Positions 28,913-39,940 of a stretch of 47,137 nucleotides of DNA are shown piece by piece; position 1 is the stretch's first letter, and the number at the start of each line of letters is the position of its first letter. Source of the DNA: Terasakiella brassicae (GTDB lineage: Bacteria > Pseudomonadota > Alphaproteobacteria > Rhodospirillales > Terasakiellaceae); NCBI RefSeq assembly GCF_014641495.1, contig NZ_BMHV01000025.1:1-47137 (forward strand), written 5' to 3'. A model generated the notes under the pieces. The model was not told where the DNA came from and did not search any database. It saw only the letters and a list, made by a program, of their open reading frames with translations. The translations under genes were made by a program, and so were the position numbers.

Positions 28913-29317
28913 TTACGCACCACAAGCTGCGAGCATTGCTTCAGCAGCGCGTAATTCACGCTCCGCATCTTTTTTTGCAATGTCGTTGTCTGCGGCTTGC
29001 AAGGCATCATTTGCCTTTTGCAAGCGGGCTTCAGCGTGATCACGGTTGAGTTCATCAAGCGCAATCGCTTCTTCAGCCAAAACAGCACAGCGTGTTCCAG
29101 AAACTTCAGCAAAACCGCCTTCGACAAAAATACGTTTTGCAATTTTGTCGTTTTCATAGATGTCGATGATGCCGGGACGAACCGTCGTCAGCATCGGCGT
29201 GTGTCCGGGCAGAACACCGAAGTCACCTTCGCCGCCCGGAACCACAACCATTTCTACATCTTCAGACAGAAGCAGCTTGGCCGGGGAAACGAGTTCGAAC
29301 TGGACAGTGTCAGTCAT
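28913..29317 (-). CDS. atpC: ATP synthase F1 subunit epsilon
   Basis: 134 residues. The N-terminal beta-sandwich (VQFELVSPAKLLLSEDVEMVVVPGGEGDFGVLPGHTPML) is the family signature, and a C-terminal helical hairpin rich in Ala, Asp and Lys follows. It forms part of the central stalk and can inhibit ATP hydrolysis. AGGAG precedes the ATG. Last gene of atpHAGDC. Confidence 0.97.
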   Translation of the reverse strand: MTDTVQFELVSPAKLLLSEDVEMVVVPGGEGDFGVLPGHTPMLTTVRPGIIDIYENDKIAKRIFVEGGFAEVSGTRCAVLAEEAIALDELNRDHAEARLQKANDALQAADNDIAKKDAERELRAAEAMLAACGA

Positions 29318-29350
29318 TGTATTGTCTCCTGGCTAGTGGTTTCTGAATGA

Positions 29351-30790
<1,440 letters not shown>

Positions 30791-30818
30791 CTACTTCGCA
30801 AATATTTGCGTCTAACGG

Positions 30819-31712
30819 TTACAGCGCTTCTGCGCCGGAAATGATTTCGATCAGCTCACTTGTAATAGCGGCTTGACGTGCACGGTTGTAAGTCAGGGTC
30901 AGATTATCGATCATATCCCCGGCGTTACGTGTTGCGTTGTCCATGGCTGCCATACGGGCACCTTGTTCGGAAGCAAAGCTTTCCAACATGGCGCGGAAAA
31001 TCTGTACCGAAAGGTTACGCGGCAGAAGTTCTTCCAGAATGTCTTCTTCAGAAGGTTCGTATTCATACAAAGCCTTCAGTTCGTCATTCTCTTCTTCCTC
31101 GTTGGACTCAACTTCATCCAACTGGAAAGGAATAACCTGCAGCGGCGTGACTTCTTGTGTGATGGCGGATACAAACTTGTTGTATACGACCGTACAAACA
31201 TCGATTTCACCTTCTTCAAACATCGTACGGATGCGAAGTGCGATGGCATCGGCGTCTGAATATTGCGCACCGTTCTTTGTCAGATCTTCCATCGTTTCAA
31301 GGATTGTTTCCCCGAACTGACGGCGAACCTGATCACGACCTTTGCGCCCCAGACACAAGACTTTTACAGACTTGCCAGCTTGTTGAAGCTGGGCAATCTT
31401 ATTGCGGGCAAAACGACCAATGTTTGCGTTGAAACCGCCACACAAACCACGGTCAGAAGACACCAGCACGATGAGGTGCTTTTCGTCCTTGCCGTTACCT
31501 GCAAGCAGTTCCGGAGCGCCTTGGACACCGTCGAAGCTCTTTGCAAGAGCTCCGACCATAGCTTCCATACGCTCGGCATAGGGGCGGGCGGATTCTGCAG
31601 ACATTTGTGCCTTACGCAGTTTCGCGGCCGCCACCATCTTCATGGCCGAAGTGATCTTCTGTGTCGATTTGACACTGTCGATCCTGATCTTTAGGTCCTT
31701 GAGGTTGGGCAT
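30819..31712 (-). CDS. atpG: ATP synthase F1 subunit gamma
   Basis: 297 residues; rotor shaft. The N-terminal helix ([30 protein letters not shown]) and C-terminal helix ([31 protein letters not shown]) are the family hallmarks. An acidic insert ([11 protein letters not shown]) sits in the middle domain. GAGGAA precedes the ATG. Confidence 0.98.
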   Translation of the reverse strand: MPNLKDLKIRIDSVKSTQKITSAMKMVAAAKLRKAQMSAESARPYAERMEAMVGALAKSFDGVQGAPELLAGNGKDEKHLIVLVSSDRGLCGGFNANIGRFARNKIAQLQQAGKSVKVLCLGRKGRDQVRRQFGETILETMEDLTKNGAQYSDADAIALRIRTMFEEGEIDVCTVVYNKFVSAITQEVTPLQVIPFQLDEVESNEEEENDELKALYEYEPSEEDILEELLPRNLSVQIFRAMLESFASEQGARMAAMDNATRNAGDMIDNLTLTYNRARQAAITSELIEIISGAEAL

Positions 31713-31746
31713 ATGCCTAATTCCTCTTCTTCAACGATGAAAACGA

Positions 31747-33279
31747 TTAAGCGAAAGACTTGGTGAAGTCGTCTAGGTACTTCTTCAGTTTTTCGGTGGT
31801 CTCATCGCTAAGGGCCTTCTCACTACGGATCGTTGTGAGGATATCAGCACCGTTTGCGCGAACATCGTTCAGCATGGCAGCTTCATAACGGTTAACGTCT
31901 GTTGCTTTGATGCCGTCCAGATAGCCGTTCACACCAGCGAAGATGGATACAACTTGCTCTTCAACCGGAAGCGGAGAGAATTGCGGTTGTTTCAGCAACT
32001 CTGTCAGGCGCTCACCACGAGCCAGCAGTTTTTGCGTAGACGCATCCAAATCGGATGCGAACTGAGCAAAGGCTGCCATTTCACGATACTGAGCCAATTC
32101 CAGTTTAACGGAACCCGCGACCTGTTTCATGGCTTTGATCTGTGCAGAAGACCCTACACGAGATACAGAAAGACCAACGTTAACAGCCGGACGGATACCT
32201 TTATAGAACAGTTCTGTTTCCAGGAAGATCTGACCGTCTGTAATGGAAATTACGTTTGTCGGAATAAACGCGGAAACGTCACCACCTTGTGTTTCAATAA
32301 CCGGCAAAGCAGTCAAAGAACCAGCACCCATCGCGTCAGACATTTTACACGCACGTTCCAGCAGACGGGAGTGCAAGTAGAATACGTCACCCGGATAAGC
32401 TTCACGGCCCGGCGGGCGACGAAGCAGCAGGGACATTTGACGATAAGCAACCGCCTGTTTGGACAGGTCATCGTAACCGATCAGGGCGTGCATGCCGTTG
32501 TCACGGAAGTACTCACCCATCGCAGCGCCACAGTAAGGTGCCAGGAACTGCATCGGAGCCGGTTCAGAAGCTGTCGCCGCAACGATGATGGAATATTCCA
32601 GCGCGCCGTTTTCTTCGAGAACTTTAACCAACTGTGCAACAGTCGAACGTTTCTGACCAACCGCAACATAGACGCAGTACAGCTTTTCGCTTTCGTCTTT
32701 GGCGTTGTCGTTTACGTTTTTCTGGTTCAAAATGGTGTCCAGAATGATGGCTGTTTTACCAGTCTGACGGTCACCAATGACCAATTCACGTTGACCACGA
32801 CCAACCGGGATCAAGCTGTCAACAGCTTTCAAACCAGTTTGAACAGGTTCGTGTACAGACTTACGCGGGATGATGCCCGGCGCTTTTACTTCCATCAACT
32901 GATTGGTAACGTCTTTCAACGGGCCTTTGCCGTCGATCGGGTTGCCCAGACCGTCAACAACACGACCCAAAAGGCCACGACCAACCGGCACTTCCACGAT
33001 GGCGCCAGTACGTTTAACTGTATCGCCTTCTTTGATAGCGCGGTCATCACCGAAAATAACGATACCGACGTTGTCGGTTTCCAAGTTCAGTGCCATACCT
33101 TTCAAGCCACCCGGGAATTCAACCATTTCCCCGGCTTGAACGTTATCCAAACCATGTACGCGGGCGATACCGTCACCCACAGACAAGACTTGACCAACCT
33201 CGGCTACGTCAGCCTCGGTTCCGAAATTAGCGATCTGTTCTTTGAGGATCGCAGAAATTTCCGCGGCGCGGATTTCCAT
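31747..33279 (-). CDS. atpA: ATP synthase F1 subunit alpha
   Basis: 510 residues from the ATG at 33279; a GTG one codon earlier is also open. Visible features are the [17 protein letters not shown]-terminus, the P-loop GDRQTGKTA, and [14 protein letters not shown] near the nucleotide-site Arg. This is the non-catalytic nucleotide-binding subunit. The start overlaps the atpH stop (TGATG), giving coupling. Confidence 0.98.
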   Translation of the reverse strand: MEIRAAEISAILKEQIANFGTEADVAEVGQVLSVGDGIARVHGLDNVQAGEMVEFPGGLKGMALNLETDNVGIVIFGDDRAIKEGDTVKRTGAIVEVPVGRGLLGRVVDGLGNPIDGKGPLKDVTNQLMEVKAPGIIPRKSVHEPVQTGLKAVDSLIPVGRGQRELVIGDRQTGKTAIILDTILNQKNVNDNAKDESEKLYCVYVAVGQKRSTVAQLVKVLEENGALEYSIIVAATASEPAPMQFLAPYCGAAMGEYFRDNGMHALIGYDDLSKQAVAYRQMSLLLRRPPGREAYPGDVFYLHSRLLERACKMSDAMGAGSLTALPVIETQGGDVSAFIPTNVISITDGQIFLETELFYKGIRPAVNVGLSVSRVGSSAQIKAMKQVAGSVKLELAQYREMAAFAQFASDLDASTQKLLARGERLTELLKQPQFSPLPVEEQVVSIFAGVNGYLDGIKATDVNRYEAAMLNDVRANGADILTTIRSEKALSDETTEKLKKYLDDFTKSFA

Positions 33280-33839
33280 CACCCAACCCCTTTCATGGCG
33301 AGTTGAAGATGCTGCAACTTGGTGCGCAAGGAACTATCTACCATGCGCGAACCGACCTTGACGATTAAACCGCCAAGGAGTGCAGAGTCCACCTTCTGTT
33401 CAACAGCGACATCACTGCCAATTGCTTCTTTAAGAGAAGCGGTCAACGAATCAACTTGCTTTTGCGTTAGCTTTTTAGCGGAAGTAACTTCAGCAGATAC
33501 TTCGCCTTTATGCGCGGCAAGAAGCGATTGGAACGCAAGGATCATGCCTTCCAGTTCAAAGAGGCGACGATTTTGTGCCACCACCCCGATAAATCGTTTC
33601 GTGAGATCTGAAATTTGTGCCTTGTCCATGACAGCAGTCATGGCGCGGCCTTGTTCTTCGCGTGCAATCACGGGACTTAGAACAAGTTTGGTTAGATCTT
33701 CACTTTCGCTCAGCATTGCGCTGAGGTCAGAAAGATCCTGAGCCACTTGATCGACCGCACCGTTATCAACCGCTAACTCAAATAGAGCATTGGCATAACG
33801 ACCGGCAAGTCCGCTTGCACCTTGTGCTTTAGAAGCCAC
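33279..33839 (-). CDS. atpH: ATP synthase F1 subunit delta
   Basis: 186 residues; peripheral-stalk connector. Visible features are [14 protein letters not shown] at the N-terminus and the C-terminal [26 protein letters not shown] start at 33839 with only a distant AGGG upstream. First gene of the F1 operon; the F0 genes are not in the window, as is usual for alphaproteobacteria with a split atp locus. Confidence 0.96.
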   Translation of the reverse strand: MASKAQGASGLAGRYANALFELAVDNGAVDQVAQDLSDLSAMLSESEDLTKLVLSPVIAREEQGRAMTAVMDKAQISDLTKRFIGVVAQNRRLFELEGMILAFQSLLAAHKGEVSAEVTSAKKLTQKQVDSLTASLKEAIGSDVAVEQKVDSALLGGLIVKVGSRMVDSSLRTKLQHLQLAMKGVG

Positions 33840-34127
33840 CTGGGACAGCCCTCGACATCTGGTCCACCCGAAGGGACATGGTAACCACGTCCCCCAACGA
33901 CAAAATCACCCTGTTCGCGCAGCACACAGCTTTACGACAGAGTGGCGATGTCATAACACACCGTTGATGGTAGATGCAAGCGGGCATCTCGCACTTGCCC
34001 AAATTATTCGAAACATGCGGAAAATAAGGCAGATTCGCGGGTGTGGTCATACCAAAATCGTTAAGAAATTGACTTCTGAAGCAAGAGAATCGGGCCGCCA
34101 TTTCGAATTCTTCAGGTTGAAAGATTC
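33840..34127 (-). promoter_or_regulatory. Leader/promoter region of the atp operon
   Basis: 288 bp between priA and atpH without a credible gene. A hairpin near 33873-33894 (GGGAC with GTCCC, extended by TGG/CCA) would lie in the 5' leader close to the atpH start. No clear -35/-10 pair or terminator for priA was found, so readthrough from priA is possible. Confidence 0.35.
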
Positions 34128-36341
34128 TTACAAAAAACTGTAGGGATCAATATCGACCTGAACGCGAACAGCGTTGGAAATGTTCGTTCGCCCCAGCCAG
34201 TCTTTCACAATCGCCTGAATGGGGATGTTTTTATCTGTTTTCAGAAGCAGGCGCCGACGATGACGACCCCGGATCATGGATAAGGGGGCCGGTGCGGGAC
34301 CAAGCGCGAGGAGGCCGGGACCATGCGGAGCGTTGCGTCCCAGTGCATTGGCCGCATCATCGACCAGAACTTCATCTTCGCCGGAAACAATCAAGGCACA
34401 AAGTCGACCAAAGGGCGGCATGCCTGCCCCGCGCCGGGCTTCGGCTTCGGTTTGCAAGAAGCGATCGCGTAAACCGGATTTTAAGGCCTTCATCACCGGA
34501 TGATCGGGCATGAAGGTCTGCAACATGACGGTTCCCGGCTTATTCCCCCGTCCGGCACGACCAGCCACCTGATATAAAAGTTGGTAGGTGCGTTCGCTGG
34601 CACGCAGGTCACCGCCTGACAATCCTAAATCGGCATCAACCACACCGACAAGGGTCAGCATGGGGAAATGATAGCCTTTGGCAACCATTTGGGTTCCGAT
34701 CAGTAAATCGACCTCGTGGTTTTCGATTTTTGCGACCAGTTCTGCGGCTTGCGCGGGCGAGGTCACCGTGTCACTGGCGGCAACAATGGTGCGCAGTTCG
34801 GGGAAGGTTTCTTCGACTTCTTCGGCGAGACGTTCCACACCGGGACCGCAGGCTGCGAAATTGTTTTCGCTTTCACAGGACGGGCAGGTGCGCGGCGGTC
34901 GGGTGAAATATCCACAATGGTGGCATTGCAGTTTTCCGGCCTTGCGGTGTTCCACCAGCCAGCTTGTGCAATTGGGGCATTGCAGGCGATGTCCGCAGGA
35001 CCGGCACAGGGTCAAAGGCGCATAGCCGCGCCTGTTGAGATACAGCATAACCTGTTCGCCGCGTGCCACCGTTTCTTTGATCGCGGTGATCAAACTGGGG
35101 GAAAGCCATTTCTGGCGTTCGGGTTTGTCCAGTCGTAAATCAATTGTGATGACGCAAGGCAACGGCACATCGGCATGGCGTGCCGGCATATGCAAGTTAT
35201 CATAGCGCCCTTCCCAGCTATTGACCGCTGTTTCCAGTGAGGGGGTGGCAGAGGCCAGCACGACAGGTAAGTGCCCCATCTGCGCGCGCACAACGGCCAT
35301 GTCCCGCCCGTTATAAATGACCCCTTCTTCTTGTTTGAAAGAGGCATCATGTTCTTCATCGACAACGATTAATCCGAGATCGCGAAAGGGTAGGAACAAA
35401 GCAGAGCGGGCACCAATAACGACTTTCGCCTGTCCGCGCACAACGGCGCGCCATGTTTGTTTGCGCCGGGCTTGCCCGATATCGGAATGCCAAACCGCCG
35501 GTTCTGTCCCGAAACGTGTTTTAAAACGATTGAGCCATTGTGAGGACAAGGCGATTTCAGGCAAGAGAACAAGTACTTGTTTGTTGCAGGAAAGCGCCTT
35601 GGCCACCGCTTCGAAATAGACTTCGGTTTTTCCCGAACCGGGGACACCATCCAGCAAGGTGACGCTGAAACCATCTTTTGTGCCAGCTTTTTGTGTCTTT
35701 GCCACCAGATCGTCGGCGGCCTTTTCCTGTTGTTCGGCCAGCTTATAGCCATCGCGCTGCCAATCCGGTTCCCCAAAAGGAGATGGATCATGGATTTGAA
35801 CCGGTTCTAAAAGGCCGAGATCAACCAATCCTTTGACAACACTGGTCCCGACACCGGCTTCGCGGGCGATATCGCTGGCGGCCATCGGGATCATGCCTTC
35901 CATAAAATCCAGCACGTTTTGCCGGGCCTTGGTGATTTTTAGGCCATCCGGGAGTGGGGAAGACTTCTTTATATAAGCCACTTTTGGCGCCGGATCTTTC
36001 AACGCGCCGGGGACCGACATGACCATTTTCAGGATCGAACCTGCGGGTTGCAAGGTATAACGCGCCACCCAATCGACAAATTTACGCGAAGCTTCCGGGA
36101 TAGGTGGTTGATTTAAGGCGTCCTGAACACATTTCAGTTTTTCAAAGGGAAGATCGTTTTCTGGTGGATCTATGGCCCAGACAACACCGATACGTTCGCG
36201 CGATCCAAGTGGCACGACGACGAAATCGCCTTCATTCACCGTCATGGCAGGCGGTAGAGCATAATCGTACACCCCGCTCAAGGGCAGGGGAAGCAGGACG
36301 CTGATGCGTCTTTCCTGATCGGCAAATAAGGACACGCCCAC
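34128..36341 (-). CDS. priA: Primosomal protein N' (replication-restart helicase PriA)
   Basis: 737 residues. The N-terminal DNA-binding domain (RISVLLPLPLSGVYDYALP) is followed by a winged-helix stretch around 130-190. Walker A is GVPGSGKTE, with VVDEEHDASFKQ (DEEH) and ASATPSLET after it. The zinc-binding insert has four Cys pairs (LCRSCGHRLQCPNC, LQCHHC, RTCPSC). The helicase motif region (GTQMVAKGYHFP, QVAGRAGRG) is intact. It restarts stalled forks by loading the replisome. GTG start at 36341, with another GTG two codons downstream. Confidence 0.97.
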   Translation of the reverse strand: MGVSLFADQERRISVLLPLPLSGVYDYALPPAMTVNEGDFVVVPLGSRERIGVVWAIDPPENDLPFEKLKCVQDALNQPPIPEASRKFVDWVARYTLQPAGSILKMVMSVPGALKDPAPKVAYIKKSSPLPDGLKITKARQNVLDFMEGMIPMAASDIAREAGVGTSVVKGLVDLGLLEPVQIHDPSPFGEPDWQRDGYKLAEQQEKAADDLVAKTQKAGTKDGFSVTLLDGVPGSGKTEVYFEAVAKALSCNKQVLVLLPEIALSSQWLNRFKTRFGTEPAVWHSDIGQARRKQTWRAVVRGQAKVVIGARSALFLPFRDLGLIVVDEEHDASFKQEEGVIYNGRDMAVVRAQMGHLPVVLASATPSLETAVNSWEGRYDNLHMPARHADVPLPCVITIDLRLDKPERQKWLSPSLITAIKETVARGEQVMLYLNRRGYAPLTLCRSCGHRLQCPNCTSWLVEHRKAGKLQCHHCGYFTRPPRTCPSCESENNFAACGPGVERLAEEVEETFPELRTIVAASDTVTSPAQAAELVAKIENHEVDLLIGTQMVAKGYHFPMLTLVGVVDADLGLSGGDLRASERTYQLLYQVAGRAGRGNKPGTVMLQTFMPDHPVMKALKSGLRDRFLQTEAEARRGAGMPPFGRLCALIVSGEDEVLVDDAANALGRNAPHGPGLLALGPAPAPLSMIRGRHRRRLLLKTDKNIPIQAIVKDWLGRTNISNAVRVQVDIDPYSFL

Positions 36342-36502
36342 TTGATTTTGTCCGCGAAAGGGACACTCCTCTTTTTATGTTTCTCAGCACAGGGTTTGAA
36401 ACTTTATATCATTCTGTGTTTTTATGTCATAAAGTCTTTACCAAATCCGCCTAAAACGGAAAAACAGATAGTGTCTTATATTGTTAAGCAAGGAAGTGCC
36501 AG

Positions 36503-37159
36503 ATGAAGTTTTTTGTCGATACCGCCGATGTAACGGAAATTACAGAGCTTGCCGATGTCGGTCTGTTGGATGGCGTGACAACCAATCCCTCGCTGATTGC
36601 CAAGTCGGGCCGCAAGTTTCTGGATGTGGTGGGGGAGATTTGCGACATTGTCGATGGCCCTGTCAGTGCCGAAGTGACCGCACCTGATTTTGACACCATG
36701 ATGAAAGAAGCGGCTGTTCTGCGCAACATTGCCGATAATGTGGCCATTAAGGTCCCGATGACCCGTGATGGGATCAAAACCTGTAAACATTTGGCCGATG
36801 ATGGTTGCAAGGTAAATGTAACGCTGGTCTTTTCTGCGGCACAAGCCTTGCTGGCGGCCAAGGCCGGGGCGGCGTTTGTTTCCCCGTTTATCGGGCGTTT
36901 GGATGATTTGGGTCAGGACGGCATGAACCTGATTGAAGATATTGTCGAAATTTACGCCAATTACCCGGATTTCCAAACCGAAGTTCTGGCAGCTTCCATC
37001 CGTGGGCCGTTGCATGTGGTACAGGCCGCACAAGCCGGTGCTGACGTTGCAACTGTTCCGGCGAAAGCCTTGTGGCAGCTGTTTAATCATCCGCTGACAG
37101 ACAAGGGGCTGGAAGCCTTTGAAGCCGATTGGGCCAAGACAGGCCAGAGTATTCTGTAA
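36503..37159 (+). CDS. Transaldolase, small FSA/TalB-like type
   Basis: 218 residues with Schiff-base Lys83 in [48 protein letters not shown] and SPFIGRLDD are family signatures. It transfers dihydroxyacetone units between sugar phosphates in the non-oxidative pentose phosphate pathway; the short form is sometimes a fructose-6-phosphate aldolase, and the two are hard to separate by eye. AAGGAAG precedes the ATG. It is divergent from priA; the 161-bp gap is AT-rich and probably holds both promoters. Confidence 0.93.
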   Translation: MKFFVDTADVTEITELADVGLLDGVTTNPSLIAKSGRKFLDVVGEICDIVDGPVSAEVTAPDFDTMMKEAAVLRNIADNVAIKVPMTRDGIKTCKHLADDGCKVNVTLVFSAAQALLAAKAGAAFVSPFIGRLDDLGQDGMNLIEDIVEIYANYPDFQTEVLAASIRGPLHVVQAAQAGADVATVPAKALWQLFNHPLTDKGLEAFEADWAKTGQSIL

Positions 37160-37179
37160 AATCAGGGTGTTGTTTTTGT

Positions 37180-37217
37180 CTTCACGGCCTATCTTCCTAT
37201 AAGAACAGGCCGTGAAG
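37180..37217. other. Perfect inverted repeat between transaldolase and DUF484 genes
   Basis: CTTCACGGCCT (37180-37190) pairs perfectly with AGGCCGTGAAG (37207-37217) across a 16-nt loop. No U-tract follows on either strand, so it is not a classic terminator; it may attenuate or protect the mRNA. Confidence 0.5.
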
Positions 37218-37283
37218 AAGTGATTCAAATTTACCCTTCTATGCTTTACACTGATAGAGACACATTTTGCGAAGGCTGATCCC

Positions 37284-37982
37284 ATGACGACAAACAGCAG
37301 GGATAAACATATTTGCAATGATTTAGGCGATAACGATATCATTGCCTATCTCAAGAAACATCCCGATTTTTTTGTGCAAAACCCAAACATTCTTGAAGTG
37401 ATGGAGCTTCCCGCGCGTTACAGCGGGGAACAAATCGTTGATTTGCAGCACGAAGCCTTGAAGCGTTTGCGTGCCAGACAGGATGTGCTGGTTGATAATT
37501 CGCGCACAAATATGTCGATCCAAACCGCAACCCATGAAGCGGTTCTGGCGATGATGGAAGCGCGTTCGCTGGATGAATTTATCGGTATCGTACAGGATGA
37601 ATTGCCGGTCTTGCTGGATATTGATATGGCAGCGGTTGCCTTGGAAGGGGCCGTGGAGGCAATTGATATGTCTGCGGATGGCATGCCGGTTTTACTGCCC
37701 AACGGCGAAGTGCAAAAAAGACTGGGCGATAGTGATGTTCAACTGATTGCCCGTGTTGAAAGCGGGGATCCTTTGTTTGGTGCGGCGCGCGATCTGGTGC
37801 GTTCTGTTGCCTTGGCGCGTCTGTATCCGAGCGAAGTCATGCCGACCGGTCTTTTGATTTTAGGGGCACGCGATGAAAATATGTTTCACCCCCATCAGGG
37901 AACCGAGTTGATTACTTTTATGGCGCGGGTTGCTGAAATTCTGGTGGAAAAATGGCTCGAGCAAGGCGAACTGGACGACTGA
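37284..37982 (+). CDS. DUF484 family protein
   Basis: 232 residues. The N-terminus (DIIAYLKKHPDFFVQNPNILEVMELP) and a GAF-like C-terminal part (LPNGEVQKRLG, LARLYPSEVMPTGLLILGARDENMFHPHQGTELITFMARV) match DUF484. The family has no firm function but is typically encoded directly before xerC, as here: the xerC start follows its stop by 1 nt. Confidence 0.9.
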   Translation: MTTNSRDKHICNDLGDNDIIAYLKKHPDFFVQNPNILEVMELPARYSGEQIVDLQHEALKRLRARQDVLVDNSRTNMSIQTATHEAVLAMMEARSLDEFIGIVQDELPVLLDIDMAAVALEGAVEAIDMSADGMPVLLPNGEVQKRLGDSDVQLIARVESGDPLFGAARDLVRSVALARLYPSEVMPTGLLILGARDENMFHPHQGTELITFMARVAEILVEKWLEQGELDD

Positions 37983-37983
37983 T

Positions 37984-38961
37984 TTGGCAACAAATGCAGA
38001 CAGCCTGAACCGGATACAGTTTGACTGTGAACCGGCCTTGAAAGAGGCGATTGCCGTCTGGCGGCGCTGGCTGGAAAGTGAACGTCGTGCCTCTAAACAC
38101 ACGCTGGATGCTTATTTACGCGATTTGTCGGCTTTTTTTATCTTTTCGCAAAATCTGCTGGGGTATCCGGCCGGGGTGGAAGATTTACGCAGTTTCAGTG
38201 CCGCTGATTTTCGCGGGTTTTTGGCAGACCGGACCGAAGCCGGAATTGCGCGCAGTTCCATCAATCGGCAAATGTCGACGCTGCGTAATTTCTTTAAGTT
38301 TTTAAATCAGCAAGGCATTTTGGAAAATCCGGCATTGGCGGCGGTTCGAACGCCCAAACAAAAACAGGCGGTTCCCAAGGCCTTATCCCAACAAGAAGCC
38401 GTTGTGTCGTTGGATGCGATTGCACAACTGAGCCAAGGCGATTGGCATGACAAACGCGGCCTGTCGTGGGTTGCAAAACGTGATGCGGCGGTTTTAACCC
38501 TGCTTTATGGCTGCGGCTTGCGCATTGGGGAGGCATTGAGCCTGAAACGCAAAGAAGCCCCCAACACAGATGTCATGCGCATTACCGGGAAGGGCAATAA
38601 GGAACGCATGGTCCCGGTTCTGCCGCTGGTGATCGCGGCGGTCAATGCCTATCTGGAAGATTGCCCGTTTGATTTAAAACAAAATGGCCCGTTGTTTGTC
38701 GGGGCACGGGGCAAGGCGCTGGACCCCGGTGTGATACAACGCCAAATTCGAAAATTACGCCCCCTGTTAAACTTGCCCGAAACGGCAACACCCCATGCTT
38801 TACGCCACAGTTTTGCAACGCATTTGCTGGCAGGTGGCGGGGATTTGCGCACGATTCAGGAATTGCTGGGACATGCTTCGCTGTCGACAACGCAACGCTA
38901 TACCGCCGTGGATGAAGTCAAGCTGAATGCGGAATATAAGAAAGCTCATCCTCGCGCTTAA
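37984..38961 (+). CDS. xerC: Tyrosine recombinase XerC
   Basis: 325 residues from the TTG at 37984. The frame is open further upstream inside the DUF484 gene, but the family N-terminus fits this start. A SAM-like core-binding domain occupies about 20-105. The catalytic domain shows YGCGLRIGEAL (Arg I), TGKGNKERMVP (Lys), HALRHSFATHLL (His-x-x-Arg), LGHASLSTTQRY (second His and nucleophile Tyr). It acts with XerD at dif to resolve chromosome dimers. The stop overlaps that of a convergent 55-aa gene. Confidence 0.94.
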   Translation: MATNADSLNRIQFDCEPALKEAIAVWRRWLESERRASKHTLDAYLRDLSAFFIFSQNLLGYPAGVEDLRSFSAADFRGFLADRTEAGIARSSINRQMSTLRNFFKFLNQQGILENPALAAVRTPKQKQAVPKALSQQEAVVSLDAIAQLSQGDWHDKRGLSWVAKRDAAVLTLLYGCGLRIGEALSLKRKEAPNTDVMRITGKGNKERMVPVLPLVIAAVNAYLEDCPFDLKQNGPLFVGARGKALDPGVIQRQIRKLRPLLNLPETATPHALRHSFATHLLAGGGDLRTIQELLGHASLSTTQRYTAVDEVKLNAEYKKAHPRA

Positions 38962-39125
38962 GGCTTATCCTTGTTGGCTGCATCTCCGAAGAAAAACTGT
39001 TTGCCGAAAATCAGCATGATAAAGACTGCGCCGAGTTCAGCGGCAAAGGCGAGCAACAGGTCCTGTGTGAAAAAGAAGGTGGCGAGGAAGACAATCGCCA
39101 TAAGAACCCAAGCAAGATATCTCAT
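38958..39125 (-). CDS. 55-aa membrane protein, unknown
   Basis: A small ORF encoding 55 residues, beginning MRYLAWVLMAIVFLATFFF and ending NKDKP. It has two hydrophobic stretches (about 4-20 and 25-42), the second followed by GKQFFFGD and a short charged tail. AAGGAAA precedes the ATG. It lies 11 nt past the stop of the phosphatase gene, so it is probably the last gene of the receiver-exonuclease-phosphatase operon. Its stop overlaps the xerC stop. Function not recognised. Confidence 0.65.
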   Translation of the reverse strand: MRYLAWVLMAIVFLATFFFTQDLLLAFAAELGAVFIMLIFGKQFFFGDAANKDKP

Positions 39126-39136
39126 TTTATGTTTCC

Positions 39137-39928
39137 TTATTGATCGGTTGTGACCTGAAAGACGGTCATTTCAGAATTGAAAAAAAGCGCACCGGATAAA
39201 ACACCATACAGGCAAGCCCCTGTATCCAGCCCAATGCGATGGGGTTCCAGAACAGGGTCGGGCAGCACGGTATGTCCATGCACAATAAAGGTGCCATCCT
39301 CAAAAGGGCCTGTATGTTCCAAAAACTCATCGCGGATCCATGCCCAATGTTTCGGGTGGGTTGATAATTTCGTTGCATTGAAATTATCTTCGATGGAAAT
39401 GGTTGGGTCGATCCCGGCATGAACACACAGAATATTCCCGCTTTTATAATGGCTGGCAAAGGTATTGAGTTGTTCAATGCGTTGTGGCCCCAAGGCTTTG
39501 ACGAGGGCTTTGCGATGTTCATAAATCGGGGTTTGTGCAATCGGGGGGATTTTAATATTCAGGTTTTCCAATGTGGAAAGCCCGCCGTTTCCCCGCCATA
39601 AAGCCCACTGCATACGATAATTGGCCATATCAGCATTTAGAACCCGTAACAAAAGCTGTTCGTGATTGCCCATAAGGGGAATGATATTCCAATCATTAAT
39701 CCCTTCACGGATCAGATCCAGAACCTCAATGGCAGCATCCCCGCGATCAATAATATCGCCAAGCAAAACCAAATCGACCCGTTTGCAGGCGGGCGGGATC
39801 ACTTTTTTGATTGTCGGCAGGATGCGCACCAATAGATCAAAACGCCCATGAATATCCCCGACTGCCACAAGGGCGACATCTTTTTCAGCAATGGCGGGAA
39901 CAGGGCAGGCGTTGCGAATAATTTCCAA
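39137..39928 (-). CDS. PPP-family metallophosphatase (Ser/Thr phosphatase type)
   Basis: 263 residues. The PPP metal and catalytic motifs are complete: VGDIHGRFD, LGDIIDRGD, LMGNHEQLL, CVHAG and IVHGHTV. Members dephosphorylate phosphoproteins or hydrolyse dinucleoside polyphosphates; the substrate is open. No membrane segment. The start is TTG at 39928, with AAGGAG upstream overlapping the end of the exonuclease gene (12-nt gap). Confidence 0.9.
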   Translation of the reverse strand: MEIIRNACPVPAIAEKDVALVAVGDIHGRFDLLVRILPTIKKVIPPACKRVDLVLLGDIIDRGDAAIEVLDLIREGINDWNIIPLMGNHEQLLLRVLNADMANYRMQWALWRGNGGLSTLENLNIKIPPIAQTPIYEHRKALVKALGPQRIEQLNTFASHYKSGNILCVHAGIDPTISIEDNFNATKLSTHPKHWAWIRDEFLEHTGPFEDGTFIVHGHTVLPDPVLEPHRIGLDTGACLYGVLSGALFFNSEMTVFQVTTDQ

Positions 39929-39940
39929 GGGGAAGGCTCC

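Noticed and set aside
33829-34101. ORF of 90 codons in the atp leader
   Set aside because: No ribosome site, a Cys-rich translation of unknown type, and overlap with the atpH start and leader hairpin.
37180-37217. Inverted repeat as terminator of the transaldolase gene
   Set aside because: The stem is perfect, but no U-tract follows on either strand, so it is listed only as an inverted repeat.
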